Assembly (NCBI GenBank): GCA_050742975.1
Contig: JBOGDQ010000303.1
Coordinates: 1-21,670 of the forward strand
Direction: 5' to 3'
Origin: JBDTGE01 sp050742975
GTDB taxonomy: Bacteria; Actinomycetota; Actinomycetes; Mycobacteriales; Jatrophihabitantaceae
DNA: 21,670 nucleotides
Shown here: in pieces, positions 6,641-13,665 of the stretch
How positions within the stretch are numbered: the first letter of the stretch is position 1
Layout: the number at the start of each line of letters is the position of its first letter
Notes under the pieces: model-generated
Databases searched by the model: none
What the model saw: the letters and a program-made list of their open reading frames with translations, nothing else
Told to the model about the DNA's origin: nothing
Position numbers and translations under genes: made by a program

Positions 6641-7796
6641 GACTGTCTCCGTTCATCAGGTAGTCGGCGGCTCGGGTTACGCGGGCGCGCACTTCGGCCA
6701 GGTCGGAGCCGAGAGCAGTCACGTGGCCGACCTTGCGACCGGGCCGAAACCCCTTGCCGTACAGGTGAATCTTCACGTCCGGCCACTTCGCCATGCAGTG
6801 GTGCACGCGCTCGTCGAGAGCTTTGGGCACGACGTCGTCCGGGCCGCCGAGCAGGTTGGCCATCACCACGACCGGTGCAGTGACCGTCGTCGCGCCGAGC
6901 GGGTAGTCGAGCACCGCGCGCAGGTGCTGCTCGAACTGGGACGTGCGCGCGCCCTCGATCGTCCAGTGCGCGGAGTTGTGCGGGCGCATCGCCAGCTCGT
7001 TGACCAGCAGCCGCCCGTCCGTCGTCTCGAACAGCTCTACGGCCAGGACGCCGGTGACTCCGAGTTCGGCCGCGATCCGCAGAGCGAGGGCCTGCGCCTC
7101 GTCCGCCCGCTCGTCGGGCAGGTCCGGCGCCGGAGCGATCACCTCGACGCAGATCCCGTCCCGCTGCACCGTCTCGACGATCGGCCACGCGGCGGCCTGG
7201 CCGAACGGCGAGCGCGCGACGTCGGCGGCGAGCTCGCGCGCGATCGCGACCTTCTCCTCGGCGATCAGCGACGTCCCGGACGCCAGCACTTCGGCCGCGG
7301 CCAGCGCGTGAGCGACGACCCAGACGCCGTTGCCGTCATAGCCCCCGCGCGTCGCCTTCAGCACGAGCGGCCAGCCGACCTCGGCCGCGAACGCGTCGAG
7401 GTCACCGGGCGAGTCGATCGGTGCCCAGCGCGGGCACGGGACGCCGAGCTCGATCAGCCGCGTACGCATGGCCGCCTTGTCCTGCGCAAACGTCAGCGCG
7501 GCCGCCCCCGGATGGACGGCGACCCCGGACTCGGCCAGCGCGGCGATGTGCTCGTTCGGCACGTGTTCGTGGTCCCAGGTGAGGACGTCGCAGCCGACCG
7601 CGAATGCGCGCAGGTCGTCGAGGGAGCGGTAGTCGCCGACGACCACGTCACTCGCGACGAGCGCCGCCCCGTCGTCGGGCGAGTCGGCGAGGATGCGCAG
7701 CGACTGGCCGAGCGCGATCGCCGCCTGGTGCGTCATGCGGGCCAGTTGCCCCGCGCCGACCATGCCGACGACGGGCAGTCCGGTGCGCGCGTCCAC
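6633..7796 (-). CDS. purK: N5-carboxyaminoimidazole ribonucleotide synthase
   Basis: The protein is an ATP-grasp enzyme of 387 residues from the chosen GTG at 7796. The start region GLPVVGMVGAGQLARM is the conserved nucleotide-fold N terminus. Further motifs are VLTWDHEHVP, KAAMRTRLIELGVPCPRW, the ATP-binding VLKATRGGYDGNGVW, and VELFETTDGRLLVNELAMRPHNSAHWTIEGARTSQFEQHLRA. It carboxylates AIR with ATP and bicarbonate to N5-CAIR. The frame is open up to 7907, but that would add 37 poorly conserved residues and run into the divergent GtrA gene. TAAGCT 8 nt before GTG 7796 and the lack of a Shine-Dalgarno sequence again suggest a near-leaderless start. Confidence 0.95.
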   Translation of the reverse strand: MDARTGLPVVGMVGAGQLARMTHQAAIALGQSLRILADSPDDGAALVASDVVVGDYRSLDDLRAFAVGCDVLTWDHEHVPNEHIAALAESGVAVHPGAAALTFAQDKAAMRTRLIELGVPCPRWAPIDSPGDLDAFAAEVGWPLVLKATRGGYDGNGVWVVAHALAAAEVLASGTSLIAEEKVAIARELAADVARSPFGQAAAWPIVETVQRDGICVEVIAPAPDLPDERADEAQALALRIAAELGVTGVLAVELFETTDGRLLVNELAMRPHNSAHWTIEGARTSQFEQHLRAVLDYPLGATTVTAPVVVMANLLGGPDDVVPKALDERVHHCMAKWPDVKIHLYGKGFRPGRKVGHVTALGSDLAEVRARVTRAADYLMNGDSHG

Positions 7797-7896
7797 GGTC
7801 GCAGAGCTTAGTAGGCACGCTCGGGAGGTAGCGGATGAGAGCCTCCACAGCAGGAACCGCCGGACCGGATCGGGTTGGGTAGGCTCGGCTTTCATC
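7797..7896. promoter_or_regulatory. Divergent promoter region purK / gtrA-like
   Basis: On the plus strand TAGGCT (7880-7885) stands 11 nt before the ATG of the GtrA-like gene. On the minus strand TAAGCT lies 8 nt before the purK GTG. Both fit the TAnnnT -10 consensus; neither has a convincing -35. No purine riboswitch or PurR-like palindrome is visible. Confidence 0.35.
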
Positions 7897-8391
7897 ATGG
7901 CCGTCACCGAACGGCGCGCGGACCTGCGTGCCTATCTTCGCCACTCCTGGCGGATCCTGTTCAAGGAGATCGCGGCCTTCGGTGTGGTCGGTGCGATCGG
8001 GTTCGTTATCGACGTCGGCCTGTTCAACGTCTTCTTCCAAGACGGTCAGATCGTGGCGAAGTGCATCTCGACGTTCGCGGCCACGGTGGCGACCTACTTC
8101 GGCAACCGGTACTTCTCGTTCTCGCACCGCGCGCGCACGGGCATCGGCCGGGAGACGTCGATCTTCTTCGGCATCAACGTCGTGACCCTGCTGTTCAGCA
8201 TTGCCGTCATCGGCCTGTTCGAGTACCCGCTGCACTTCAAGCACCACTTGCTCGTCATGAACGTGGTCAACATCGCGACGATCGGGCTCGGCACGATCTT
8301 CCGGTTCTGGTCGTACAAGCGGTTCGTGTTCCTGCATCCGGATCGGGTGCACGACCGCGCGATCGACCTGGACGAGGAGCTCGCCGAATAG
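7897..8391 (+). CDS. GtrA-like membrane protein
   Basis: The 164-residue protein has four transmembrane helices: FKEIAAFGVVGAIGFVIDVGLF, IVAKCISTFAATVATYFG, FFGINVVTLLFSIAVIGLF and LVMNVVNIATIGLGTIFRF. The family's conserved NRYFSFSH after helix 2 and FRFWSYKRFVF at the end are present. GtrA-family proteins are thought to flip or help translocate lipid-linked sugars for glycan modification of the envelope. The specific sugar is unknown. Sharing its divergent region with purK is common in actinobacteria. ATG 7897 was chosen because it begins right before the conserved part and is preceded by a -10-like TAGGCT; upstream in-frame starts overlap purK. A palindromic repeat follows the stop. Confidence 0.88.
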   Translation: MAVTERRADLRAYLRHSWRILFKEIAAFGVVGAIGFVIDVGLFNVFFQDGQIVAKCISTFAATVATYFGNRYFSFSHRARTGIGRETSIFFGINVVTLLFSIAVIGLFEYPLHFKHHLLVMNVVNIATIGLGTIFRFWSYKRFVFLHPDRVHDRAIDLDEELAE

Positions 8392-8395
8392 AGCC

Positions 8396-8442
8396 GTGAA
8401 TACCCCTTCAACCACAGGTGAGTGTGGCTGCAGGGGTATTCA
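8396..8442. repeat. Palindromic element, copy 2 (GTGAATACCCC family), probable bidirectional terminator
   Basis: The left arm GTGAATACCCC (8396-8406) pairs over 10 bases with GGGGTATTCA (8433-8442). Inside, CCACA (8412-8416) pairs with TGTGG (8423-8427). The right half (8423-8442) matches copy 1 (297-316) in 19 of 20 bases, while the loop differs. Like copy 1 it sits between convergent genes, here the GtrA-like gene (stop 8391) and the hemerythrin-like gene (stop 8451). Confidence 0.8.
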
Positions 8443-8450
8443 TGCGAGCG

Positions 8451-8915
8451 TCAGTCGCCGCCGCCGATGTCGGTCTCGTACGCCTCGAAGATCAAGTCGG
8501 CGCCGCGCTGGCGATGGCGGATTACGTGCCCGAGCATGTGGTTCGCGCGCTCGCGCACGTCGGTCGCGTCGTCGGCCGTCACCGGCGGTTCGGTCTCGGC
8601 GACCAGCGCCGCGATCTGTTCGCTGATCTGCTTGTGCTCGGCGGTGAGCGCGTCTACCGCGTTGGTCAGCCGCAGGTCGCCGGCCAGGATCGCCTGGTGC
8701 AGCCCGTCGGGGCCTTCGGTCACCTCGATATGTTCGCGGAAGTCGTCGGCGACCTCGACGAGCACGCTGCGCACGCGTTCCCCCCAGATCAGCGGACGCC
8801 CGACTGCGGGAGAGGCCAGTGCCTGCTCGAGCGCGTTGATCGATTCCCGCAGCTCGGCGCGACGCTGACGTACGGCCGCCAGCTCTGCCTGGCCGGTGTG
8901 GACGGTGGGTTCCAT
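8451..8915 (-). CDS. Hemerythrin-like helical protein
   Basis: The 154-residue, almost all-helical protein has histidines and acids spaced like an HHE/hemerythrin bundle: FREHIEVTEG (His62, Glu66), TAEHKQI (His94) and HMLGHVIRHRQRGADLIFEAYETDIGG (His126, His130, His134, then Glu/Asp). The last segment resembles the C-terminal signature of actinobacterial 'hemerythrin domain' proteins. If correct it would bind a di-iron centre and sense or carry O2 or NO, or store iron; that is inference. ATG 8915 has GGAGG 6 nt upstream, which rejects the longer overlapping frames. It is divergent from the SOS-controlled imuA and converges on the GtrA-like gene. Confidence 0.6.
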   Translation of the reverse strand: MEPTVHTGQAELAAVRQRRAELRESINALEQALASPAVGRPLIWGERVRSVLVEVADDFREHIEVTEGPDGLHQAILAGDLRLTNAVDALTAEHKQISEQIAALVAETEPPVTADDATDVRERANHMLGHVIRHRQRGADLIFEAYETDIGGGD

Positions 8916-8999
8916 CGGCTACCTCCGAGGTTCCCTGTCCATCCTGCGGGGTACGTCGCGTCCCGTCCACCCCCGTTCGCCGTCCGCCTCAGCCATCGT

Positions 9000-9028
9000 T
9001 TGACTATCTCGAACGAGCGTTCGATACT
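9000..9028 (+). promoter_or_regulatory. imuA promoter with LexA (SOS) box in the spacer
   Basis: A -35 TTGACT (9000-9005) and a -10 GATACT (9023-9028) are 17 bp apart. The perfect palindrome TCGAAC-GAGC-GTTCGA (9009-9024) matches the actinobacterial LexA consensus and fills the spacer, overlapping the first bases of the -10. LexA bound here would block RNA polymerase directly. The -10 ends 6 nt before ATG 9035, so the transcript should be leaderless. Confidence 0.9.
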
Positions 9029-9034
9029 CGATCT

Positions 9035-9814
9035 ATGCTCGACGTGGCGATCCGCAAGGGGGGTGACACTCCCCCGATCATCGACCTGGGCACTCGCGCG
9101 GCTCCCCCGCTGCCGATCGACCCGGCGCTGGGCACCCTACTGCCCGATGGGCTCAGGCGGGGCAGCACGGTCACGGTCACCGGCTCGATCTCGCTGCTGC
9201 TGGCGCTGCTCGGTCCGGCCTCGGCCAGTGGTGCGTGGTGCGCGCTGGTCGGCTTCCCGCACATCAGCGCGGAGGCGGCCAGTGAGTACGGGATCGAACT
9301 GTCCCGCCTGGCGATCATCCCGGCGCCGGGCGAGGGGTGGACGACCGTGGTCGGTGCGCTGCTCGACGCCGTCGATGTGGTGGCTGCCCGCCCGCCGCGG
9401 CGCCTCGTGCCCGGTGACGTGCGGCGGCTCGTGGCCCGGGCTCGCACCCGGGACGCCGTGCTCGTTCCGTTCTGCACCGGATCCGGCGGTGACGTGCGCA
9501 ATGGTGGGCCCTGTGGCGACGGGCGCGGTGGGATCGAGCGCAGCGATGGGCGCGGTGCCGGGAACCTTGGCGACGGGCGCGGTGGGGGCAGCGGCGACTG
9601 GCCCGGGGCTGATGTGCGGCTGCGCGCCACGCCCGGCCCGTGGACGGGTATCGAGGCCGGGAGCGGGCGGCTGCAAGCGCGGCGGGTCGACGTCACCGCC
9701 GATGGTCGGGGTTCGGCTGCCCGGCCACGCTCGGCCACGCTCTGGCTGCCCACCGCTGCCGGCGGGGTCGCCACCGCCGAGCAGTTGGCCCCCGTCATCG
9801 AACTGGTGAGCTGA
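9035..9814 (+). CDS. imuA: ImuA-like SOS mutagenesis protein
   Basis: The 259-residue protein resembles the actinobacterial RecA-fold-like ImuA partner of the DnaE2/ImuB translesion system: LGTLLPDGLRRGSTVTVTGSISLLLALLG (33-61) replaces the Walker region, then WCALVGFPHISAEAASEYGIELSRLAIIPAPG, DAVLVPF, and the C-terminal ARPRSATLWLP. No intact Walker A motif is visible, as expected for this branch. A LexA box in the promoter strongly supports a DNA-damage role. A glycine/arginine-rich insert (about residues 150-190), coded by repeats, splits the usual ADVRL segment from the preceding strand. imuB does not follow within the window, which is odd because it normally overlaps imuA. The assignment rests on motifs plus the SOS box. 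Confidence 0.78.
   Translation: MLDVAIRKGGDTPPIIDLGTRAAPPLPIDPALGTLLPDGLRRGSTVTVTGSISLLLALLGPASASGAWCALVGFPHISAEAASEYGIELSRLAIIPAPGEGWTTVVGALLDAVDVVAARPPRRLVPGDVRRLVARARTRDAVLVPFCTGSGGDVRNGGPCGDGRGGIERSDGRGAGNLGDGRGGGSGDWPGADVRLRATPGPWTGIEAGSGRLQARRVDVTADGRGSAARPRSATLWLPTAAGGVATAEQLAPVIELVS
9515..9587. repeat. Degenerate repeat coding a Gly-rich ImuA insert
   Basis: The core GCGAYGGGCGCGGTG occurs three times: near 9516, 9543 and 9570, at about 27-bp spacing. The middle copy has T for C. Together they code a glycine/arginine/aspartate-rich loop. The 27-bp period keeps the frame, so the insert probably grew by duplication. Confidence 0.7.
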
Positions 9815-9833
9815 CCATGCCCGCCTCGGGCGA

Positions 9834-10033
9834 GATCTTGTTGCGCCCCGGCGGCCAGAGCAGCGGATTCGCGTCAAGATCTGTTGGCTCTCGTGGATCT
9901 TGTTGCGGGGCCTGTGACTCCTGGATCTTGTTGCCGATGCGCAGGCCCGACAACTGATGTGCAACAAGATCCACAATCGAGCCCGGACCTTGTTGCACAT
10001 CAGTGGTCCTGACAGCCGCTCTGCAACAAGATC
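9834..10033. repeat. GATCTTGTTGC repeat array, mixed orientation
   Basis: The 11-mer GATCTTGTTGC is found at 9834-9844, 9896-9906 and 9924-9934. A one-base variant, GACCTTGTTGC, lies at 9986-9996. The inverted form GCAACAAGATC lies at 9961-9971 and 10023-10033. A degenerate direct copy lies near 9878. Spacing is irregular (27 to 62 bp), which argues against a CRISPR or simple satellite. It ends in the region where imuB would be expected. Confidence 0.85.
9953..10004. terminator. 20-bp-arm hairpin inside the array, candidate bidirectional terminator
   Basis: Arms at 9953-9972 and 9985-10004 are complementary over 20 bases with a single mismatch, around a 12-nt loop. Each arm carries one copy of the 11-mer repeat extended by CTGATGT. 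It lies between convergent imuA and the histidine kinase gene, so termination of one or both is plausible. No U-tract follows. Confidence 0.55.
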
Positions 10034-10343
10034 GCAGCCGCGCACGCGAGTGGCGACCAGCCGAGCGTCACCACCCCACTTTTCCCCGCTGGCAACCGGT
10101 TCAGGCGTCTGCACCCGGGCCAGCGCGCGCCGGGCCTGCTCGTCCTGCTCGCTCTGGTGAGCTTCATAACTCCACTGTTCGCCGTTGCGGTACCGGTAGG
10201 TGGCTTGCTCATCGCAGCGTGCGGCATTCGGCTGGATTCGACAACGTCTGCACAAATCACGCTCTGAGTGGCGTGCGGCCGGCTCGATCGGATCTGCGGC
10301 TGAGCTGTACGTGTGGGCGGCGCCGGGATCGGCCGCGGCCCCA

Positions 10344-11738
10344 TCAGGGCGGCAGCACCACGACCGCGTGCAGGCCCTCGCCCCCGCCGGGGCGGTCGGT
10401 GAGCCGGACGCTGCCACCGTGCGCGCGCACCAGGTCGCGGACGATCGGCAGCCCGAGCCCGGTACCGCCCGACTCGCGATCCCGCGCCGCGGTGATCCGG
10501 TAGAACCGGTCGAACACCCGCTCGCGCTCCTCCGGCGCGATGCCCGGCCCGTCGTCGGTGACGGTCAGGCGCACGATCGGCCGTCCGGCCAGCAACCCAC
10601 GTCGGAGTTCGATCGCGACCTCGGTCCGGGCGTAGCGCAGCGCGTTGTCGACGAGGTTGACGATCACCCGCCGCAGCCCGTCCGGGTCGCCGCTGATCTC
10701 GACGTCGTGATCACCGCTCGTGGTCACCGGAACGCGCGCGTGCACGTAGCCACCGACGATCGTGGCGATCAGCGCGTCCAGCTGCACCGGCTCGCGCCGC
10801 GGCTCACCGGCCTCGTCCACCCGGGCCAGCGCGAGCAGGTCCTCCACGAGCCGGTCCAGCCGCTGCACGTCGACCATCACGTCGTCGATCAGGCCGGTCC
10901 AGTCGCTCTCCGGACCGAGCCGCTGCGCGACCTCGAGCTGCACGCGCAGCGAGGCCAGCGGCGAGCGCAGCTCGTGCGCCGCGTCGCCGACGAACGTCCG
11001 CTGGCGCGCCGTCGCCGAGTCGATGCGATCGAGCATCGCGTTCAGGGTCACCGCGAGCCGGTGGATCTCGTCCTTCGCGCCGGGCACGGGCAGTCGCTGA
11101 TCTGCCAGCCCCGCAGCGGTGATGTCGGCCGCACCGTGGCGCAGCGCGGCAACTGGCCGCAGGGTGAGGGCCACCACCGCGTACGACGCGAAGCCCATCA
11201 GCAGCACCGCGAGCGGACCGCCGATCAGCGCCGCACGCGTCACGATCCGCACGCTGTCGTCGACGCGGGACAGGTCGGTCTCCACGTAGACGGTCTTGGA
11301 ACCTGCCTTGGCGGCGAGCACCCGCAGACGGGCGTCCGAGGTGGTGCTGTCGATGTCGAAGCGGACGCCCGCGCGGGCCTCGGGCAACTGCTTGTCGGTG
11401 AGCATCGGCGTCGTGCGGTCGGTGCCCGCCGACGCCGCGACGACGTTGTTGTCCGCGTCGACGACCTGGACGGCGGTGATGCCGCCCGTCGTCGCCTGCA
11501 CGGTGGTCAGGCTCGGGTGCTGCTTGACCTGCCGCGCTATGTCCGTCGCCGTCTTCAGCGCGGACGAGTCCAGCACCCTGACCAGTGCGTACTTCTGCAG
11601 GACGATCAGCAGAATCGCGCCGGTCAGGACCGCGAGGGTGAACAGCGTGGTTGCCAGCAGGGTCAGCCGGGCACGCAACGACTGCCGCGCCCACCACCGC
11701 GCCGGCCAGCTCAGGCCCGACCAGCCACGGACAGGCAT
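10344..11738 (-). CDS. Two-component sensor histidine kinase
   Basis: The 464-residue protein has a transmembrane helix (25-48), an extracytoplasmic sensor domain (49-168), a second helix (171-192) and a HAMP linker starting LTLRPVAALR. The HisKA dimerisation domain has the phospho-acceptor His255 in FVGDAAHELRSPLASLR. The HATPase domain has an N-box NLVDNALRYA (361-370), G1 DDGPGI (395-400) and G2 GGTGLGL (424-430). All catalytic elements are intact. It autophosphorylates at His255 and passes phosphate to the regulator coded just upstream, 10 nt away in the same operon. The signal is unknown; the sensor domain is small and lacks a PAS or cache motif that I recognise. Confidence 0.95.
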   Translation of the reverse strand: MPVRGWSGLSWPARWWARQSLRARLTLLATTLFTLAVLTGAILLIVLQKYALVRVLDSSALKTATDIARQVKQHPSLTTVQATTGGITAVQVVDADNNVVAASAGTDRTTPMLTDKQLPEARAGVRFDIDSTTSDARLRVLAAKAGSKTVYVETDLSRVDDSVRIVTRAALIGGPLAVLLMGFASYAVVALTLRPVAALRHGAADITAAGLADQRLPVPGAKDEIHRLAVTLNAMLDRIDSATARQRTFVGDAAHELRSPLASLRVQLEVAQRLGPESDWTGLIDDVMVDVQRLDRLVEDLLALARVDEAGEPRREPVQLDALIATIVGGYVHARVPVTTSGDHDVEISGDPDGLRRVIVNLVDNALRYARTEVAIELRRGLLAGRPIVRLTVTDDGPGIAPEERERVFDRFYRITAARDRESGGTGLGLPIVRDLVRAHGGSVRLTDRPGGGEGLHAVVVLPP

Positions 11739-11748
11739 CAGCCGGCCA

Positions 11749-12438
11749 TCAACTCGCCGCGGTACCGCTCTCCGCGGTGAGGCGATAGCCCGCGCCGCGA
11801 ACGGTCTGCACGCTCTGCTTGCTGAACGGCGTGTCGATCTTGCGGCGCAGGTAGCCGACGTACACCTCGACGACGTTCGCGTCGCCGTCGTAGTTGGCGT
11901 CCCACACGTGGTGCAGGATGTCGGCCTTGCTCACGGCATCGCCGGCGCGGCGCATGAGAAACTCGAGCAGCGAGAACTCGCGCGGCGTCAGGTCGATGGA
12001 GGCCTCCCCGCGCATCACCGTGTGGGCGGCCGGATCCAGAACCAGGTCGTCGACCTTGAGCGAGGCCGGTCGCGGGGTGACGCCGCGGCGCAGCAGGGCC
12101 CGCAGTCGCGCGAGCAGCACGACGAACGAGAACGGCTTGGTCAGGTAGTCGTCCGCGCCGAGGTCGAGCGCGTCGGCCTCGTCGTACTCGCCGTCCTTGG
12201 CGGTGAGCATCAGGATCGGCACCCAATTCTCGGCCGCGCGCAACTGCTCGATGATCCGGTAGCCGGACAGGCCCGGCAGCATGATGTCCAGGACGACGGC
12301 GTCGTAGGTGCTTTCCTGCGCGAGGTGCAGGCCGTCGGGACCGGTGTGAGCGAGGTCGACGGTGAACCCTTCGTTGGCCAGGCCGCGCTGCAGGGCAGAC
12401 GCGAGCCGCACCTCGTCCTCGACGATCAGTAACCGCAC
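11749..12438 (-). CDS. OmpR/PhoB-family response regulator
   Basis: From GTG 12438 the protein is 229 residues. The receiver domain has acidic Glu7-Asp8, phospho-acceptor Asp51 in VVLDIMLPGLSG, Thr79 in MLTAKD and Lys101 in LTKPF. The C-terminal winged helix shows DLTPREFSLLEFLMRRAGDAVSKADILHHVWD and ends VQTVRGAGYRL, typical of OmpR-type DNA binding. GTG 12438 was chosen because the conserved LLIVEDE follows at once and AAGGAGG lies 4 nt upstream; the 28-residue extension is not conserved-looking. It is expressed with the kinase. The divergent exported protein is a likely target, by position only. Confidence 0.95.
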   Translation of the reverse strand: MRLLIVEDEVRLASALQRGLANEGFTVDLAHTGPDGLHLAQESTYDAVVLDIMLPGLSGYRIIEQLRAAENWVPILMLTAKDGEYDEADALDLGADDYLTKPFSFVVLLARLRALLRRGVTPRPASLKVDDLVLDPAAHTVMRGEASIDLTPREFSLLEFLMRRAGDAVSKADILHHVWDANYDGDANVVEVYVGYLRRKIDTPFSKQSVQTVRGAGYRLTAESGTAAS

Positions 12439-12564
12439 GTCGCCTCCTTCTGTCGCCGGCAGCAACGGACGAGCAACAGCCTGCCACTGCGGGCTGCAGT
12501 GAGCGGCATGGGGGCAGGTCACGGCTCAGCCCTGTCACAGTGCCCCATCCGCATCCTTGATGTA
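12439..12564. promoter_or_regulatory. Divergent control region, response regulator / exported LolA-like protein
   Basis: The region holds the regulator's Shine-Dalgarno sequence (GGAGG, 12443-12447 on the minus strand) and an inverted repeat CACTGC-N5-GCAGTG (12485-12501). A second short repeat, CTGTcACAG, lies near 12532-12540. The first is a candidate operator, for example for the regulator itself. I cannot point to firm -35 and -10 boxes for either gene. Confidence 0.35.
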
Positions 12565-13662
12565 GTGAAGGGCCCACACATCGCGCAGCGACACCCCGCT
12601 CTGCGGTGGGTCGTTCCGGTCGCGGTCCTCGCCTTCGCCGCCGCAGCCACCGTCGTGGCCCTCACCTCCGGTTCCAGCAGCTCACGGCTGGCGGCCACCA
12701 CGCCGGACAAGTTGATCTCCGCGCTGCGGGACCCGCGCGTCGGCGGCTTCTCCGGGACGCTGCTCGCGCAGATGACGCTGGACCTGCCCGTCTCCGCCGA
12801 CACCGCGAGCGCCGGCGCGCCGATGGTGATGCTGGCCGGCGCACACACCATGCGCTTCTGGTACGGCGGCGAGGATCGTCAGCGGGTGGCCCTGTTGAGC
12901 CAGACCAGCGAGAACGACGTGTTCCAGGTCGGCACGGACGTCTGGCAGTGGGACAGCCTCAGCCGCATCGCGACCCACTCGCTGGTGCCCGAGGCCGCGA
13001 AGGCCGGCCTCGGCTCGCCGATCTCGCCGGCGCCACTGACGATCGCCGCCCTGACGCCGCAGGAACTCACCGAGCGCACGCTGGCCGCCGTCGATACCGC
13101 GACCCGGGTGTGGCTGACCGACGGGGGCGAGATCGCCGACCGGCCGACCTACGAACTCGTGCTGGAACCGGGCTCGGGCGATCAGACGCGCATCGCGTCG
13201 GTGCACATCCAGGTGGATGCCGGCGAGAAGGTGCCGCTCGGCGTTCAGGTGTACGCGCGTGGCCAGCAGCAGCCCTCGATCGACGTCGGCTTCACCAGTG
13301 TCACGTACCGGACGCCGGCAGCTGACTACTTCGAGTTCTCCCCGCCGTCCGGCGCGACGGTGGTGCGAGGCGCGCAACCGCAGATCATCGCCGCCGACCA
13401 GTCGGCGGCCGAGTCCGCGTCGGACCTCGCGGTCCCGGCGATCGGCTGGTCGGCGATCACCGAGTACCGGACGGCGGACGGGAAGCCGGCGTCCATGTCG
13501 GAGCCGATGCAGGCGGCCATGCAGCCGGTGTCGGGCAAGTGGGGAAAGGGGCGGCTGCTGCAGACGCCGCTGCTGTGCATGCTCGTCAGCGACGACGGCC
13601 GCGTGTTCAGCGGCTCGGTGGACCCGGCCGCGCTCTACCGGGTCGCCGCGACCGCCCCCTGA
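12565..13662 (+). CDS. Exported or anchored LolA/RseB-like protein
   Basis: From GTG 12565 the protein is 365 residues. It has a basic start, a hydrophobic segment WVVPVAVLAFAAAATVVAL (about 13-31), and then an extracytoplasmic domain: TPDKLISALRDPRVGGFSGTLLAQM, DRQRVALLSQTSENDVFQVGTDVWQWDS, and further alternating strands up to TYRTPAADYFEFSPPSG. This pattern resembles the convex-sheet fold of LolA and the N domain of RseB/MucB, which bind lipid acyl chains. There is no lipobox cysteine, so it is anchored or secreted rather than a lipoprotein. Its neighbour is a divergent two-component system, suggesting envelope-stress sensing; this is inference. In-frame starts at GTG 12499 and ATG 12508 would lengthen it without conserved content. 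Confidence 0.65.
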   Translation: MKGPHIAQRHPALRWVVPVAVLAFAAAATVVALTSGSSSSRLAATTPDKLISALRDPRVGGFSGTLLAQMTLDLPVSADTASAGAPMVMLAGAHTMRFWYGGEDRQRVALLSQTSENDVFQVGTDVWQWDSLSRIATHSLVPEAAKAGLGSPISPAPLTIAALTPQELTERTLAAVDTATRVWLTDGGEIADRPTYELVLEPGSGDQTRIASVHIQVDAGEKVPLGVQVYARGQQQPSIDVGFTSVTYRTPAADYFEFSPPSGATVVRGAQPQIIAADQSAAESASDLAVPAIGWSAITEYRTADGKPASMSEPMQAAMQPVSGKWGKGRLLQTPLLCMLVSDDGRVFSGSVDPAALYRVAATAP

Positions 13663-13665
13663 GCA

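Larger units (their letters stand above)
9815..10343. other. Gene-poor gap after imuA; no gene firmly supported
   Basis: This 529-bp stretch lies between convergent imuA and the histidine kinase gene. Its first 220 bp hold the GATCTTGTTGC repeat array. The rest (about 10035-10343) is less G+C-rich than its surroundings. One minus-strand frame there reads like protein around 10120-10260 (CRRCRIQPNAARCDEQATYRY, then WSYEAHQSEQDEQARRALAR), with two CxxC-like clusters. It has no clear start, no ribosome binding site and no stop before crossing imuA, so I treat it as a possible gene remnant. On the plus strand, an ATG at 9817 opens only a 46-codon frame with no ImuB resemblance. Confidence 0.5.

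Noticed and set aside
7797..7907. Longer N terminus of PurK
   Set aside because: The extra 37 residues are not PurK-like and overlap the start of the divergent GtrA-like gene; GTG 7796 directly precedes the conserved part.
8440..8970. Alternative 176-codon minus frame over the hemerythrin-like gene
   Set aside because: Arg-rich shadow without a ribosome binding site; the 154-residue frame has GGAGG at 6 nt and a helical pattern.
9834..10033. CRISPR array
   Set aside because: The repeats are only 11 bp, occur in both orientations and have irregular spacing; no cas genes are present.
9137..10417. 426-codon minus frame as an intact gene
   Set aside because: It runs antisense through most of imuA and the repeat array; only a short part looks protein-like, so I record it as a possible remnant.
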